From: Flaccisagitta enflata
Lineage: Eukaryota; Chaetognatha; Sagittoidea; Aphragmophora
Length of the DNA: 64,000 bases
Reading direction: 5' to 3'
Assembly: GCA_965153355.1 (NCBI GenBank)
Contig: OZ231126.1
Span: forward strand, 97,650,001-97,714,000
Shown: positions 24,812 through 35,799 of the stretch, piece after piece
How the letters are laid out: the number at the start of each line of letters is the position of its first letter
Position numbering within the stretch: the stretch's first letter is position 1
Notes under the pieces: generated by a model
The model's database searches: none
The model's input: the letters and a program-made list of their open reading frames with translations, nothing else
What the model was told of the DNA's origin: nothing
Translations under genes and position numbers: made by a program

Positions 24812-25374
24812 CAGTAGATCTCGTCTAGACTTGAGATAACGGGGGCAAGCACTGTGGAAAAACGAATGAAGCCAGGGAAGTAATATTTGGATCATAGACT
24901 AATCAAAGGATACTTAATTCCCCATGATTGCTAGTTGCCATGGAAACACATTTCCATGTATTCTCGCTAAAATATCAATATTTTGAGAGATTTTTTTAGG
25001 GAACATTGCTTAAAATCAAATCTGCTACAACTTTCCCACAGTATGTTCTGTAAGAATGTCGCTCGTTTGGCTGTTGCCAGGGAGCGTATCTATGTGTGAC
25101 AACCCTTAGCAACCGCTAAACGAGCAACATTCTTACAGAACATACTGTGGGAAAATTGTAGCAAATTTAATTTTAAAAAATGTTCCTTCAAAAAATTTCT
25201 CAAAATATTGATACTTTAGCGTGAATACATGGAAATGTGTTTCCATGGCAACCAACTATCATGGGCAATAAATCATCCCTTTATAAGTCTATGTTTAAAA
25301 TGTCACTCCTTTGGCTTTATTTGTTTTTCTACAATGCTTGCCCCCTTTATCTCAAGTCTAGACGAGATCTACTG
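24812..25374. mobile_element. Full-length foldback MITE, TA TSD
   Basis: TA-flanked ends CAGTAGATCTCGTCTAGACT and AGTCTAGACGAGATCTACTG are inverted. The two halves stay complementary nearly to the centre near 25,080, for example GTTCTGTAAGAATGT against ACATTCTTACAGAAC. The whole element would fold as one long hairpin. A TIR fragment of this family sits at 48842, at the edge of the left DPH6 block. Confidence 0.88.
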
Positions 25375-25493
25375 TACTTTCTTTGGTTTTCTTGTTTTCC
25401 TCCATTGCCAACATTAACAACGGCATAATGGTACACTTGAACAACCATCTGTCGATCTTTTGTTTTTAAGACTTTTTAAGCGGTTTTTTAAAT

Positions 25494-25585
25494 TAGGGTT
25501 AGGGGTGGGTTTAGGGTTAGGGTTGGGGATAGTTTTAGGGTTAAGGTTAGGGACAAGGTTAGCTTTAGGGCTAAGGGTTGGCTGA
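25494..25585. repeat. Interstitial telomere-like repeats
   Basis: Degenerate TTAGGG-type sequence (GTTTAGGGTTAGGGTTGGGG and similar). A second, more diverged stretch is at about 41980-42368. From 25,586 to 26,548 the sequence is AT-rich and unassigned. Confidence 0.75.
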
Positions 25586-26548
25586 GTTTTATGTGTTACG
25601 ACCCGAAGCTATTTGAATTAAATTCGCTCTGGCGGAGGATTCTGAAAGAAAAACAAAATCGTTCAGAGACTCATTCAAAATGTCCGGTATAATTACTGCT
25701 CCTTTCAAAAAAACTTGGTTAGCCTTTTTGAGTAGCGGCCCCAAAGGGCCAATGTCCTGTAGGATGCAGGGGTGAACAACAACTGACAACAACAATGACA
25801 ACAACAGCAACAATGCTTAAGTCAATAAAACGGATTTTAGCTTGAAGAATGCCTTAGATTTGGCTATACTAACTGGGAAAAAGTATATCCACACCTGGGA
25901 TACAATATGATTTAGTGATCTAATATTCATTTTATCATTATACAATAAGTGTTGATATATAGAATAACTTGTTTTTTAGCTAAGAATTCTTATGAAAGTT
26001 TTTGGAAGTAATATTTAAAGCCATTCCAACTTATTATAGAGGAAATGGTGTTATCACTCATAGGCAAATTGTAGGAAGAAGTTTATATCTATATCTGCTA
26101 ATGCCACAAGTACAAAACCACAGAGACAAGGATGAGTTCCTCTTCTTGATTTTTTTATGTAGATGATTTTGTTTTTTATAAAATTGTACTAGCTGCTCTA
26201 GAAGCGGAGATATGTTGATTTAAAGCTATTTATAATTTCTGCATTCTGCTGTCTTTTATTTTTTATTTTATTTTGAAAATAAACGTCTTTAACATTTTCA
26301 CTTGTAATTTTTTAATGGTTTAAGATACATCAACCAGATTGAACTCATTTTAAGGATTTTTTATGAAGTTTTTGTTGTTTTTTTTAGAAATCTACTTAGC
26401 ATTTCCAGATGCGGAGATATCCATGGTAGGTGTAGATATACTTTTTTTCTAGATAGTATTAGGTCAGTTGGTCCGGGTTTTCTTCCTGCTTTGGCCTGAT
26501 ATGTGTCCGTAGGTTGAGAAATCACCCATTGGCATCAGTTTCGGAGAA

Positions 26549-27097
26549 AACAAGGCCAACACCTATAAGTCGCGTGCGAGACTTAAATATGTAATTTCTT
26601 TATTACACAACCACATAACTAAAATGACTTTTATTGAATTGAATTTATATAACATGACTTAAAAGGATTTAAAATGACCTAAAATGACTTAAAATGACCA
26701 AATTTGACTTGAATTGACCTTAAATGACTGAAATGATTAAGTGACTAGAATGACTTGAGTTGACTTAAATTGATATAAAATGACTTTAAATGGCTTAAAT
26801 TGACCTAGAATTACTGAAATTGAATCTAACTGACCTAAATTGACTTAAACAGACCTAAAATCACTAAAATGATGAAAACTATCAAAATAACTCAAATGAC
26901 TAAAATTGACTTAAACTGACTTAAAATGACTTAAAATGATCTAATTTGACTTTAAATGGCCTAATTGACTTAAAATGAGTTAGTAGGAATAAAACGAATA
27001 AAAAAAGTAAAGTGTGACCGACCGACCAACCGACCGACCGACCAACCGACCGACGGACAAAGCGGGGTGTAGAGTCACGTAGCACGCGACTAAAAAT
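26549..27097 (+). mobile_element. Hairpin-tail family, complete minisatellite-core copy
   Basis: AACAAGGCCAACACCTATAA head, GTCGCGTGCGAGAC, about 350 bp of 11-bp TTAAAATGACT repeats, AAAGTAAAGTGTGACCGACC, GACC repeats, and a hairpin with GTAGCACGCGACT followed by TAAAAAT. It is the clearest full-length member with a tandem-repeat core. Confidence 0.78.
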
Positions 27098-27453
27098 CCA
27101 GTCAAATTAAAAAAAACGCCATAAACCCAATGGTAGAGTCAAAATGACCTAAGAAATGGGCTTATAAGGCCATTTTGGCCCAATATCCGAGTAGAACATT
27201 TGGATTTGGATGTGATGGGGACCGCTATGCCGAGGCATTTTTTACAAGTATCGTTACGCCATACAGTGTGGCACCTCCAGGGCCGCTGCCCCTCTCATAA
27301 TCTCATTCCCATATACACTAACTTAGGGGCATCGGGTACCGCTGACTAACGCTTTTGCGACTATTAGATCTATTTCAGTCTCAGTCTTTACCCATGTCTT
27401 CCAACATCTTTTTGTCACTCTGCCCTTTCTTGGTCAATTTTTTGTTTTTTGTC

Positions 27454-28321
27454 ATTTGAGCATAAGTGTATGACGCGGAATTTCAAAGGGCCGTCGGCAA
27501 CCAGTTTCAAGTCCGACAGAGCTTCAAGCCCGACAGGAATTGTTACTTATTCAGTCTTTTTCAATCTTAAATCATATTCTCATGTAATAAATAGCAGCCA
27601 AATTTGATAGAAAAACACACATTCTTTCTCATTCTTCTCCTGAGAGTGCTTTTTATCCTCCAATTTTTCTTTTTCTTCATTCTTCTTTATTTTTTGTCTT
27701 CTTTTTCTTCATGGGCTTGAGTCCGACAGGGGTGTAAGTCTGACAAACAGGGACGTCGGCCGACGTCCCTGACGTCCTTCCTTGTACACCCATGCCTTTG
27801 AGAAATATCCTAATTTTTGCCTCCAGAACACGCAACCTGGCATTGGTCTATGCTGAAATTTTTTTTTTCTTTTTATGAAACAAAAAAATCAGCAAAACAT
27901 CTGTGCCAGATTTCTTGTTACAGTTTTAGAAAATGTTATCAGAAATTGTTTATATGCCCCTAAAAAAGTAAATTATATCTTATCTTTAAAAAGATTAGTA
28001 TTTGATCTAAAGAGGCCCTCACTTGACGTTAAAGTCAAACAAGGGCCAAGCATGATTTAAGCTTCATTGGATCAAAATCACTCAACTTTTTCCCCTTTTA
28101 CTTTTTTAGTTGCGTGCTACGCGACTATAATCCAATTTTTGGTCAGTCGGTCGGTTGGTCGGTCGGTTGGTCGGTCGGTTGGTCGGTCCGTTGGTCGGTC
28201 CATCACAAAACTGTTTTAAAGGCTTTTTAAAGCGTTTTCATGTCTCAGTGGTAGAGAAGGAATTTAGGTCTAATGACCTTGTTTTTCTTTTTTCTATTTT
28301 TTACTGATTTATTTACTCTTT
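27454..28321. mobile_element. Truncated hAT copy without TIRs
   Basis: Closely similar to the interior of 11023-12101, in the same orientation and including the nested hairpin-tail copy (about 28110-28285). Both ends with their CAGGGCCGTGG repeats are missing and no TSD is visible. It is a deletion derivative or a fragment carried by another rearrangement. Confidence 0.8.
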
Positions 28322-29230
28322 TGGCCAGAAGCCGTAATTTTCAAAAGACATGCGGGTCCAAGGTATCCAACGGGAATACTTTTCTATCGTCCATCGCAGT
28401 AACGATAATATTCCCACAGTGCATACGATGGACTGTCCAAGTAATCAGGCTTACGTATCAAGTTACAGGCAAGGATTTGTTTAAAACATGCGCGGTAGGT
28501 GAATCGATCAAACAAGTGGACGATTGCTTCGTCGATCACGCCATGGGATCTAGAAGCTTGAGCGACACAGTCTCTTCACCCTGGTACAACCAAGCGACTA
28601 ACCCGCACTGTCAGTCCGTCGGTCTGTTGGTCGCACTAAACTTTTTCCGCGATTACGAGCGGTTTTTCGTATCACTGACCCTGCCCAAATACTGAGCCTA
28701 TTTCATCTCTAAACCTGCCCATCCGCACGTGAATTGGGTTGCCGTGTAACTGTCTACCGGTATTTCAACCAAGCTAACTCTCAACCTGTTGTGACTACAC
28801 AAACTCCTTTACTCATTCTCCTGATCTTCGATCTTCACCATACATGACGTGAAAAGTAAATCGGACATGAGATTTTAATCAGCAAAACGAGTCCACCAGA
28901 TGTTTTCAATGACAGAGAAATAAACCTCCAATTCTACAATAGACTGGAAGAAAAGCTACATTAGGAGAGAAATAAACCCAAAGGGAATGCTTTATCAATC
29001 ATATCTGGAAATGAATATTTTCTTATAAAGTTTTTTTCAAAACGGAACAGGAAAGGTTGCGATCACAGCTAATAACGGTAAGCGGTGGGCATGACATGCA
29101 AGAAATTCTTTGTCGTTCATGGCGTTGTAGTTGTCATTGGCGTTATTATCGTCGTCGTCACCAGTCCTTGTCATCGTCAGCCGACTTCATCGTCAATGTC
29201 ATCTTCATCGTCTTTCTCATCTTCATCGTC
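28322..29230. other. Unassigned sequence with a degraded hairpin-tail copy
   Basis: The segment 28322-28580 is more GC-balanced than its surroundings and has an open frame that runs in from the transposon. I recognise no domain. About 28590-28760 resembles a degenerate minus-strand hairpin-tail element (CAGTCCGTCGGTCTGTTGGT, CTGCCCATCCGCACGTGAA). The rest is the 3' flank of the PDCL3 gene. Confidence 0.4.
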
Positions 29231-29498
29231 TTTGTCACCAGTCATTGTCACCAGTCATTGTCGCCAGTCATTGTCGCCAGGCATTGTCGCCAGTCATTGT
29301 CGCCAAGCATTGTCGCCAGGCATTGTCGCCAGGCATTGTCGCCAGGCATTGTCGCCAGGCATTGTCGCCAGGCATTGTCGCCAGGCATTGTCGCCAGGCA
29401 TTGTCGCCAGGCATTGTCGCCAGGCATTGTCGCCAGGCATTGTCGCCAGGCATTGTCGCCAGGCATTGTCGCCAGGCATTGTCGCCAGGCATTGTCGC
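29231..29498. repeat. 13-bp minisatellite next to the PDCL3 stop codon
   Basis: About 20 copies of GCCAGGCATTGTC. Because 13 is not a multiple of three, all frames stay open and give long spurious proteins. Diverged units (CACCAGTCATTGTCATCTTC) continue to 29,690 and overlap the last PDCL3 codons. Confidence 0.92.
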
Positions 29499-29664
29499 CT
29501 TCACGTCGTCATCACGGGCCATTATCATCTTTATCGTTTGTCACCAGTCATTGCCATCTTCATCGTCGTTGTCACCAGTCATTGTCATTTTCATCGTCGT
29601 TGTCACCAGTCATTGTCATTTTCATCATCTTTGTCACCAGGCATTGTCATCTTCAGAGTCATCG

Positions 29665-32600
29665 TCACCAGTCATTGTCATCTTCAGAATCATCTTCGGC
29701 ATTGAATTTAGTCTGTTTGAGTGTCTTCATCATGACGTCTTCGATTTGTGGCCGCGGATTGTCTTTGACTTCGGTCGGAACGCCTCCTTTATGGAGTTTA
29801 TACTCCAGGTCCGCTTGTGTTAAGCTTAATCCGCCAAAAGCCAACGGACCGACCTGCAAGAACGGATGAGAAAGCGGCATACAGTCAAAGATAATCGTGG
29901 AAGAAGACTTCGATGATCACTATTTGATCGGTTTTCACCCTCTGCCGCCATAAATACCTCGTTAGTCGATAGTGAGTCTTTCCAGTATTTTATCAATCAT
30001 TTTCTCAATAAAAATGTCAAATGCAATTATACAATTACTGTTAGTCAGAGCAAATACATTAGACAATTGACATTCATTTCAGTTGAACTTTCTCTCGTCT
30101 AATAGCCAAAATCATCATGGACATCATGGCTTAATATATCGAGTTGCATCATCACGAAGACCCGTACCAACTCCTCCATGCTAAATCATCAATCTCCTCT
30201 CCTCCCCTCTCCTCAATTTAAATAATCAATCAAATCGAACAATCTAATAGTTCTCGATAATTGGCCGCCGTACCATTAATTCGATAGCAAGCGTTTCCAG
30301 TGGCAAGACCATCATTCTATCAAAATATGTCAAATGCAATTACTGGTAGTCTGAGCAAATGCGGAAACTATATCTCACAAGTCGTAAAGCCGCGACATTA
30401 TCCAGGCGTGAATCCTCGAGTTGTATCATCACAAAGACCTAATTACCAACACTCCTTCATGCTACACTCTACAGCAAAATCATTAATCTCCTCTCCACAA
30501 TTCATGTAATCGATTAAATGGAACGATCTGATGATTCTCTGTTATACTATTGAATCACAAATACGAACGCCCGCTGAATTTTCCTTTCTTTCGGGCTAGT
30601 TCTTCCTTTGAGTAGTAATTAATCACTAAGTCTCTAGTACACTATCGCCTACCAGCTGAGTTTTCAAATCTCCTTCGTAGTAGCAGAATATCGCGGGGAG
30701 ATTTCGGTCGGGAAAATTGGGAATGCAAACCGTGGACACACTCTTGAGGAACTTGATCTGGAAGAAGAAAAACGCATCCGTTGGCCCAAGAAAGTAAATC
30801 TATTAACCACAGTACACTTTTTTTTTTATAAGAACCTAGTTTATAAGAACGTCAAGGCTTCGAATGGCCCCAAAATTAAAAGAATTTTAAGAACATACGA
30901 AGGCTTCAAATCTTGAGATAAAAAGTTTGCCCATAATGATATTTAAAGAATACTAAAAAAACAGTATAGTATAATTAAAATGATATTTTATAATTTCTAA
31001 ATAGATATCATGAAAATATCCATTGACTTTAATGATTTACATTTGTTTTAACAGTATTTGATAGAAACATATCTAGCATAATTGAGTAATAGTATATTAT
31101 AAGGTTTCCTATAGTTTATAAAATATAGTTTATATAGTATAGTTTAGATAATAATCAAGAATGCTCTAAGAACGTTGAAGGCTTTATATGGCCTTGAAAA
31201 TAAAAACATGAAGCCTTCGAAGAAAAAAATGATGTTCTTATAAAAAAAAAATCTGAACAGTATCTGGGTCCGCGACGGAGGGGGGTTAAAGATCACCAAT
31301 TCCATAGGATCGCTATGACCAAAAGATCGCTAACCCTGTAAATTCGCTAAAACTATAAGTCTTTACATTTAGAGCCGCCATACAAAGTTTTATGCAAATC
31401 CGTTGAAAAATGACAAAGTTATGCGCGTTTTTCACTTTTAGGCAAATAGGGTGGTTGGGTAGTAGGCTGGTTTGGATAAATAGTGTGCGTATGTTGAGTT
31501 CTTCCATTTAGAGACTCCATACCAAATTTCAACCAAGTTGGTTGAAAAACGCAAAAGATATGCATATTTTTCATTTTTTGGCTGGTAGGCTGGTTGGGTG
31601 GTAGGCAGGTTTGACAGGATAAATAGTGCGCATATGTTGAGTTCTTCCATTTAGAGACCCCATACCAAGTTTCAACCAAATTAATTGAAAAATGACAAAG
31701 TTATGCAAGTTTTTCACTTTTAGGCCAGCTGGCTGGTTGGGTGGTAGGTCGGTTTGGCTGGTTAGCATGCTCAAACATAACTAAATCACATACATGTGTT
31801 GAGTCCTTCCATTTAAAGACTCCATACCAAATTTCAACCAAATTGGTTGAAAAACACCAAAGTTATGCACATTTTTCACTTTTTGGCTTATAGGCTGGTT
31901 GGGTGGTAGGCTGGTTTAACAGGATAAATAGGGCGCATATGTTGAGTTCTTCCATTTAGAGACCCCATACCAAGTTTCAACCAAATTAGTTGAAAAATGA
32001 CAAAGTTATGCAAGTTTTTCACTTTTAGGCCGGTTGGCTGGTTAGGTGGTAGGTCGGTTTGGCCGGTTAGCATGCTCAAATGTATATAAATCACATACAT
32101 ATGTTGAGTCCTTCCATTTAGAGACTCCATACCAAATTTCAACCAAATCGGTTGAAAAATGCCGAAGTTATGCAGGTTTTTCACTTTTAGGCCGGTAGGC
32201 TGGTTGGGCCGGTTGGGTTGGTCGGATCACAAAAATCGGATAGGATGTAAAGCGCCTTACCCTAGTACAACTTCCCACCAAATATGAACTAAATCGGTCA
32301 AAGCATAAAAAAGTTATCCATATTTTAAAATCCGTAACGACAACGACAACAAAGACGACGACGACAACGACGACGACACCCACCCGCCTTGAATTATAGT
32401 CCGCGTCGGAATGATATTCCGTCGCGGACAAAAAGAGTGTATATGATCAGAACACCATCTCGATGTCAAATTGTCATCTGTACCCACCTGAGGATACTTT
32501 GCGCTTAATTGGACCAGGAACTGATTTACCAAACTGCAAAGGGGGATCCCACTCTTATACAGATGAAGAACCACCCAGACGCCATCACCAGCGCAGTTTA

Positions 32601-34892
32601 CCTATGATAATGTGAATGAAAATATATTCAAATAATTCCAAATCTAGGGAATCTTAGCTAGAAACTGGTAGCAACTTGTGCTAAGGCAGTTTATCTTAAT
32701 TCACATGAATTGGTTCCTTCATTTCACGCCATTTGGAACGACAACCAATTATTTTACTCATCAACTTGTTCAACATATGTTAATCTAATTACCATATTTT
32801 GTTTCGCTCTATCAAAAGTTCATAACGATCTTCCTGCCCACTAATATTGAAACACTTTTTCTTTTTGCAATCACAAAAATTTTTGCATTCAAAGAACAAT
32901 AGTAAGAATCGGAATCTGGGCTCTCAATCCTTACGATTTCTTACTTGTTGTTTGTAGTCCTCGGCGCTGATTTCCCGAACATCCCCGAAAACTCCCTTCT
33001 TTGTCTTTTCTTGCATCTCCGCCATTCGCTTCTGACGAAAAGCCTGATATTGTGTAGAATCATATGAGGTTTGCATTAAAAGTAAGTGCTTTTTAGTTGC
33101 GGACACGCAACTCTATAAGAGGCTTTGTCCGTCCATCCGTCCGTCCATCAGTCTGTCGGTTGGTCCGTCGGTCTGTCACGCTCACAAGAAACGCGCATTT
33201 ACAATGCTGAAGTTGTCATTGAATGTTTGTGGGTGTATGTTAGTGTGTGGGAAAAAATGTTTTATGTGTGCGGTAAAACGTTTAATCAATTTTTGCGCAA
33301 TTCTAAAATTACTTTTAGCCATGAAGTGTGATGTAGCATTACCGGGCCCTTTGGCACAGTCCCAGGCTGTGTATACATTCCCATTTGTCTTCTTTCTAAA
33401 GCTCATTAAGGTAGCAACTCCTCTGGAGGTTATTTGAGGATTTTCGATGGCAGTTTGAGGTACATTCGACAAAACGCGAAAAAATGCATACCTTACACTA
33501 ATACCTGCAAAACTCTTTCGTCCTCTTCATCTTCTAAAGCATCTATTTCTTCTAGACTAAGACTTGAATAGTCGACTTCTTTCTGTCCCTCGGCAATCCG
33601 TTGGTCGATGAGTCCAACCACTGCCTCTTCGGTGATTTCTAAATCACCAGACGCATTCACCTTGAAATGTCAAGGGGCATATTTTGATTTTTAATAGTGT
33701 CATGGATTGTAGTCAAATTTCGAAAGCAAAGTGGTTTAATTTAGAGGCCTAACCAAGGCCATACATAAAACTAGACGCATTTTTTTGATTGTTGATTCGC
33801 AGAGATGCAAATTCCGCATGCTGCCGGGTAGCAGAACTTTGTTCCAAAGAGCTGCCGCAGCTCTTACCTATTGTATACCTTTTCTTTCCTTCTGTTTTCC
33901 ATCACTCAATTTAGTATTTTCTCTTCCTTTCTTTCCCTCTTACTTTCATTTTGCTTATCCTGTCTTATTTTATTCCAGTTTTCTTTCTTTCCTTGTTTCC
34001 TTCCCATCTTTTCTCCTATTTTTTCTCCCTTATTGCATCTCCTTTCCATTCCTGCCGGCCGCACCTGCCGCACCTTGGACCTAGCCTGCCGCGTAGCATT
34101 GCTACTCCGCTACCAAGAATCTGCATCTCTGGTTGATTGCTTGGTAACTAAAAATGTTTTACCCTTAAAATCCATGATGGTTTTAAAGACCTTCAAAAAA
34201 TCTTTCATTTGTGCTCTCTCTGAACATTCTAGCTTCAAAACTTCAGTTAGTTATGATATTTTGAACATAACTACTCAAAAATCTCGAATATTTTTAGAGT
34301 AACCAACTTTGAATAGATACAGCTTTTAAGAGCGGAATCATGAGTATTGCTTGGTTTCATCATGTAGAGAATTAAAAATACTTTATTTTCACCTAAAATT
34401 GGGTACCATTCATTTCATTTCTTCATTCTACAGAAAAAGTAAGTTAAAAAGTGCCTTGTTGACAGGCGATGAAATCTGCTCTATTTGGCATTTTGAGAAA
34501 TGAGTGTTGCCTGTTGAACTTCAATCTTATGTCATCTCTAAACCACTTAAGTTACAAATCTCTGCTTGGTCTAGGTATGTAGAGTTTTTGAAGCTCTTTT
34601 AAATGCTAATAGATTTTAAGTAAAAAGTATAACTAGTTTTTAAGTAAATGATAAAAATTAATTTCTTTTTTGGCCATGATTACAAAGGGATGAATTAAGT
34701 AAAGCATTCCCATCCCCCCCCCCCCACTTTCCGACCGTGGTCATAACGTGCGTGTGTAAACTACCGTGATAATTCTTATTAAATACAATGCCGAATAAAG
34801 GAAGGTTCAAATGACAGACTGACCTTAGGCGGTAAGATTCCTTTGGCACGTAAGACATCGTTCCACTCCGTATCAGCGTTGGGGTCTTGCAT
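29665..34892 (-). CDS. PDCL3: Phosducin-like protein 3, complete, six exons
   Basis: Exons on the minus strand: 34824-34892, 33505-33660, 32945-33043, 32488-32601, 30653-30757 and 29665-29853. All introns are GT-AG and phase 0, giving 243 aa. The protein opens [20 protein letters not shown], has an acidic helix (residues 24-75) and RQKRMAEM plus [12 protein letters not shown] (76-108). The thioredoxin-like fold follows: [15 protein letters not shown] (109-146), [15 protein letters not shown] (147-181) and [11 protein letters not shown], ending in an acidic tail [10 protein letters not shown]. There is no CxxC, as usual for phosducin-like proteins. Family members are cytosolic co-chaperones that bind the CCT/TRiC chaperonin in actin/tubulin folding; PDCL3 is also known as an IAP-associated factor. 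The start is the first Met and matches the family N-terminus. Length and all segments agree with animal PDCL3. Its introns host several transposons. Confidence 0.95.
29950..30540. repeat. Diverged tandem duplication in PDCL3 intron 5
   Basis: Two copies of about 300 bp (29950-30240 and 30262-30540) share TTCCAGT, TCATTCTATCAAAA/TCATTTTCTCAATA, GTCAAATGCAATTA and ATCATCACGAAGACC/ATCATCACAAAGACC. No coding content is evident. Confidence 0.55.
31268..32430 (+). mobile_element. Hairpin-tail-like element with ~150-bp tandem core, in PDCL3 intron 4
   Basis: The head motif GTCCGCGACGG (31268) is the inverse of the right arm of a terminal hairpin at 32399-32429 (GTCCGCGTCGG...CCGTCGCGGAC). Between them lie tandem units of about 145-155 bp (TGTTGAGTTCTTCCATTTAG, TTTCAACCAA, GGCTGGTTGGGTGGTAGG) and an ACG/GAC simple repeat just before the hairpin. 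The architecture equals the AACAAGG family but the termini differ in sequence. Confidence 0.6.
33094..33190 (-). mobile_element. Hairpin-tail family, GTTGCG-type tail in PDCL3 intron 2
   Basis: AGTTGCGGACACGCAACT perfect hairpin, then CTCTATAAGAGGC and GTCC/GGTC repeats. The remainder of the intron, to 33,480, may be the element's body: a related minus-strand copy follows the same layout at 38340-38550 and 56598-56810 inside DPH6. Confidence 0.55.
33800..34131. mobile_element. Short hAT-like MITE in PDCL3 intron 1
   Basis: Ends CAGAGATGCAAATTC and GAATCTGCATCTCTG are inverted with one mismatch. They are flanked by GTTGATTCG and GTTGATTGC, a 7-9-bp near-duplication. The interior is pyrimidine-rich. 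Confidence 0.6.
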
Positions 34893-35383
34893 TCTTTTGA
34901 GTTTCTGTATTTCTAGTCCGCACTAAGGAACGTTCTTTGAAACAGAGATCTTTATTTTCGCAAGGTTTTTTGCTCTTAATCTCTTTTTTTTGTTCGTTTT
35001 ACTATTATTTTTTTTTTTTTTCGAGAAGTTAGAGCTCTTTACTTTTTTGTTTTCGTTCTCAGATCGTAAGGTGTACAATCGTGTTTTCTTTCGCTTTACA
35101 TTCCAGGAAATTTTCTCTCTTCGTTTCAAATCTAATTTATAGTTTCGTGCCCAATTATTTTCTCATCATTTACTTTTATGACTAGAAATCCTTAAAAAGA
35201 AGAAAACATGTATAAAAATTATCATGAACGATCGTAGCAACAAATACAGAACGAATTCGTGAAACGCTCACTGAGATGTAAAAGGTCAATCACGTTTTTA
35301 AAAAGAGAGTTCTTATTCTCCGATCTTCTTTGCTTTATAGGAAATCATCGCTTCAATTGTTTTGGTTCATAGATTGTTCAATG

Positions 35384-35510
35384 TCACATTTGTTGATGCA
35401 AAGCTAGAACCAACTCGGTTGATTCGTTGAGCCAGAGACCTTCGACCGGAACTAGTTGGCAACTTCTCGTCGGCAGGATCGTCGCCATCTTTTGCATGAT
35501 CACCGAATTC
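35384..35510 (-). CDS. DPH6: DPH6 terminal exon (present once)
   Basis: An acceptor CATTTTAG precedes 35510. It is entered in phase 2 from the preceding exon (37151-37209). It encodes about 41 residues including RSCQLVPVEGLWLNES and ends in TGA at 35384-35386. I chose this frame because it keeps the phase and looks like the C-terminal beta-strand of a RidA-type domain. The alternative frame (EFGDHAKDGDDPADEK..., stop at 35367) needs a different acceptor in the previous exon. This exon lies outside the duplicated block, so only the left block is followed by a proper gene end. The PDCL3 start codon is about 490 bp downstream. Confidence 0.65.
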
Positions 35511-35548
35511 CTAAAATGAAATTGAAGCAGTTGATTTTAGAAATACAG

Positions 35549-35700
35549 TTGAACCCCACTACAACGGATCCGCCACTAATGGAATACCGCCGATAATGGA
35601 TGCAGATTCACAGTTCCCTCAACTTATTTCTTTTTATTTCCTACAGTGACTTCAACAAAATCCCTCCGATAGCAGATAAGATTCGTTAGACCCTTGAAAT
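35549..35700. mobile_element. Half of a pogo/Tigger-like element
   Basis: Begins CAGTTGAACCCCACTACAAC, with GGATCCGCC and GATAAGATTCGTTAGACC motifs like the MITE at 17948. The right end is not found before the duplication breakpoint, so it may be truncated there. It lies in the last DPH6 intron. Confidence 0.5.
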
Positions 35701-35799
35701 CCTTAAAAATCGCGTTTTGAAAGTTCAGCTTGGCGCATTGGCTTCCCTCATTCCTTGAAGAAATGAAACTCTCCCTACCAACGCACCCTCCGGCCCATC

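Noticed and set aside
25494-25585. True telomere or chromosome end
   Set aside because: Short, degenerate TTAGGG-like sequence inside the window with unrelated sequence on both sides; interstitial repeat only.
28273-28695. 140-codon plus-strand frame
   Set aside because: Starts inside the truncated hAT copy and ends in a degenerate hairpin-tail element; no recognisable domain.
29057-29869. Plus-strand frames of 206-270 codons with RQALSPGIVARHC repeats
   Set aside because: They are the 13-bp minisatellite read in frames plus the antisense of the last PDCL3 exon. The minus-strand PDCL3 reading is conserved.
33125-33472. Possible coding exon in PDCL3 intron 2
   Set aside because: The frames overlap the hairpin-tail element, and the flanking PDCL3 exons already join in phase 0 without a missing segment.
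35367-35510. Alternative frame of the DPH6 terminal exon (EFGDHAKDGDDPADEK..., stop at 35367)
   Set aside because: It needs a different acceptor for the previous exon (HHVLESS...). The chosen frame ends in a VPVEGLWL-type strand that fits a RidA-like C-terminus better. Not excluded.
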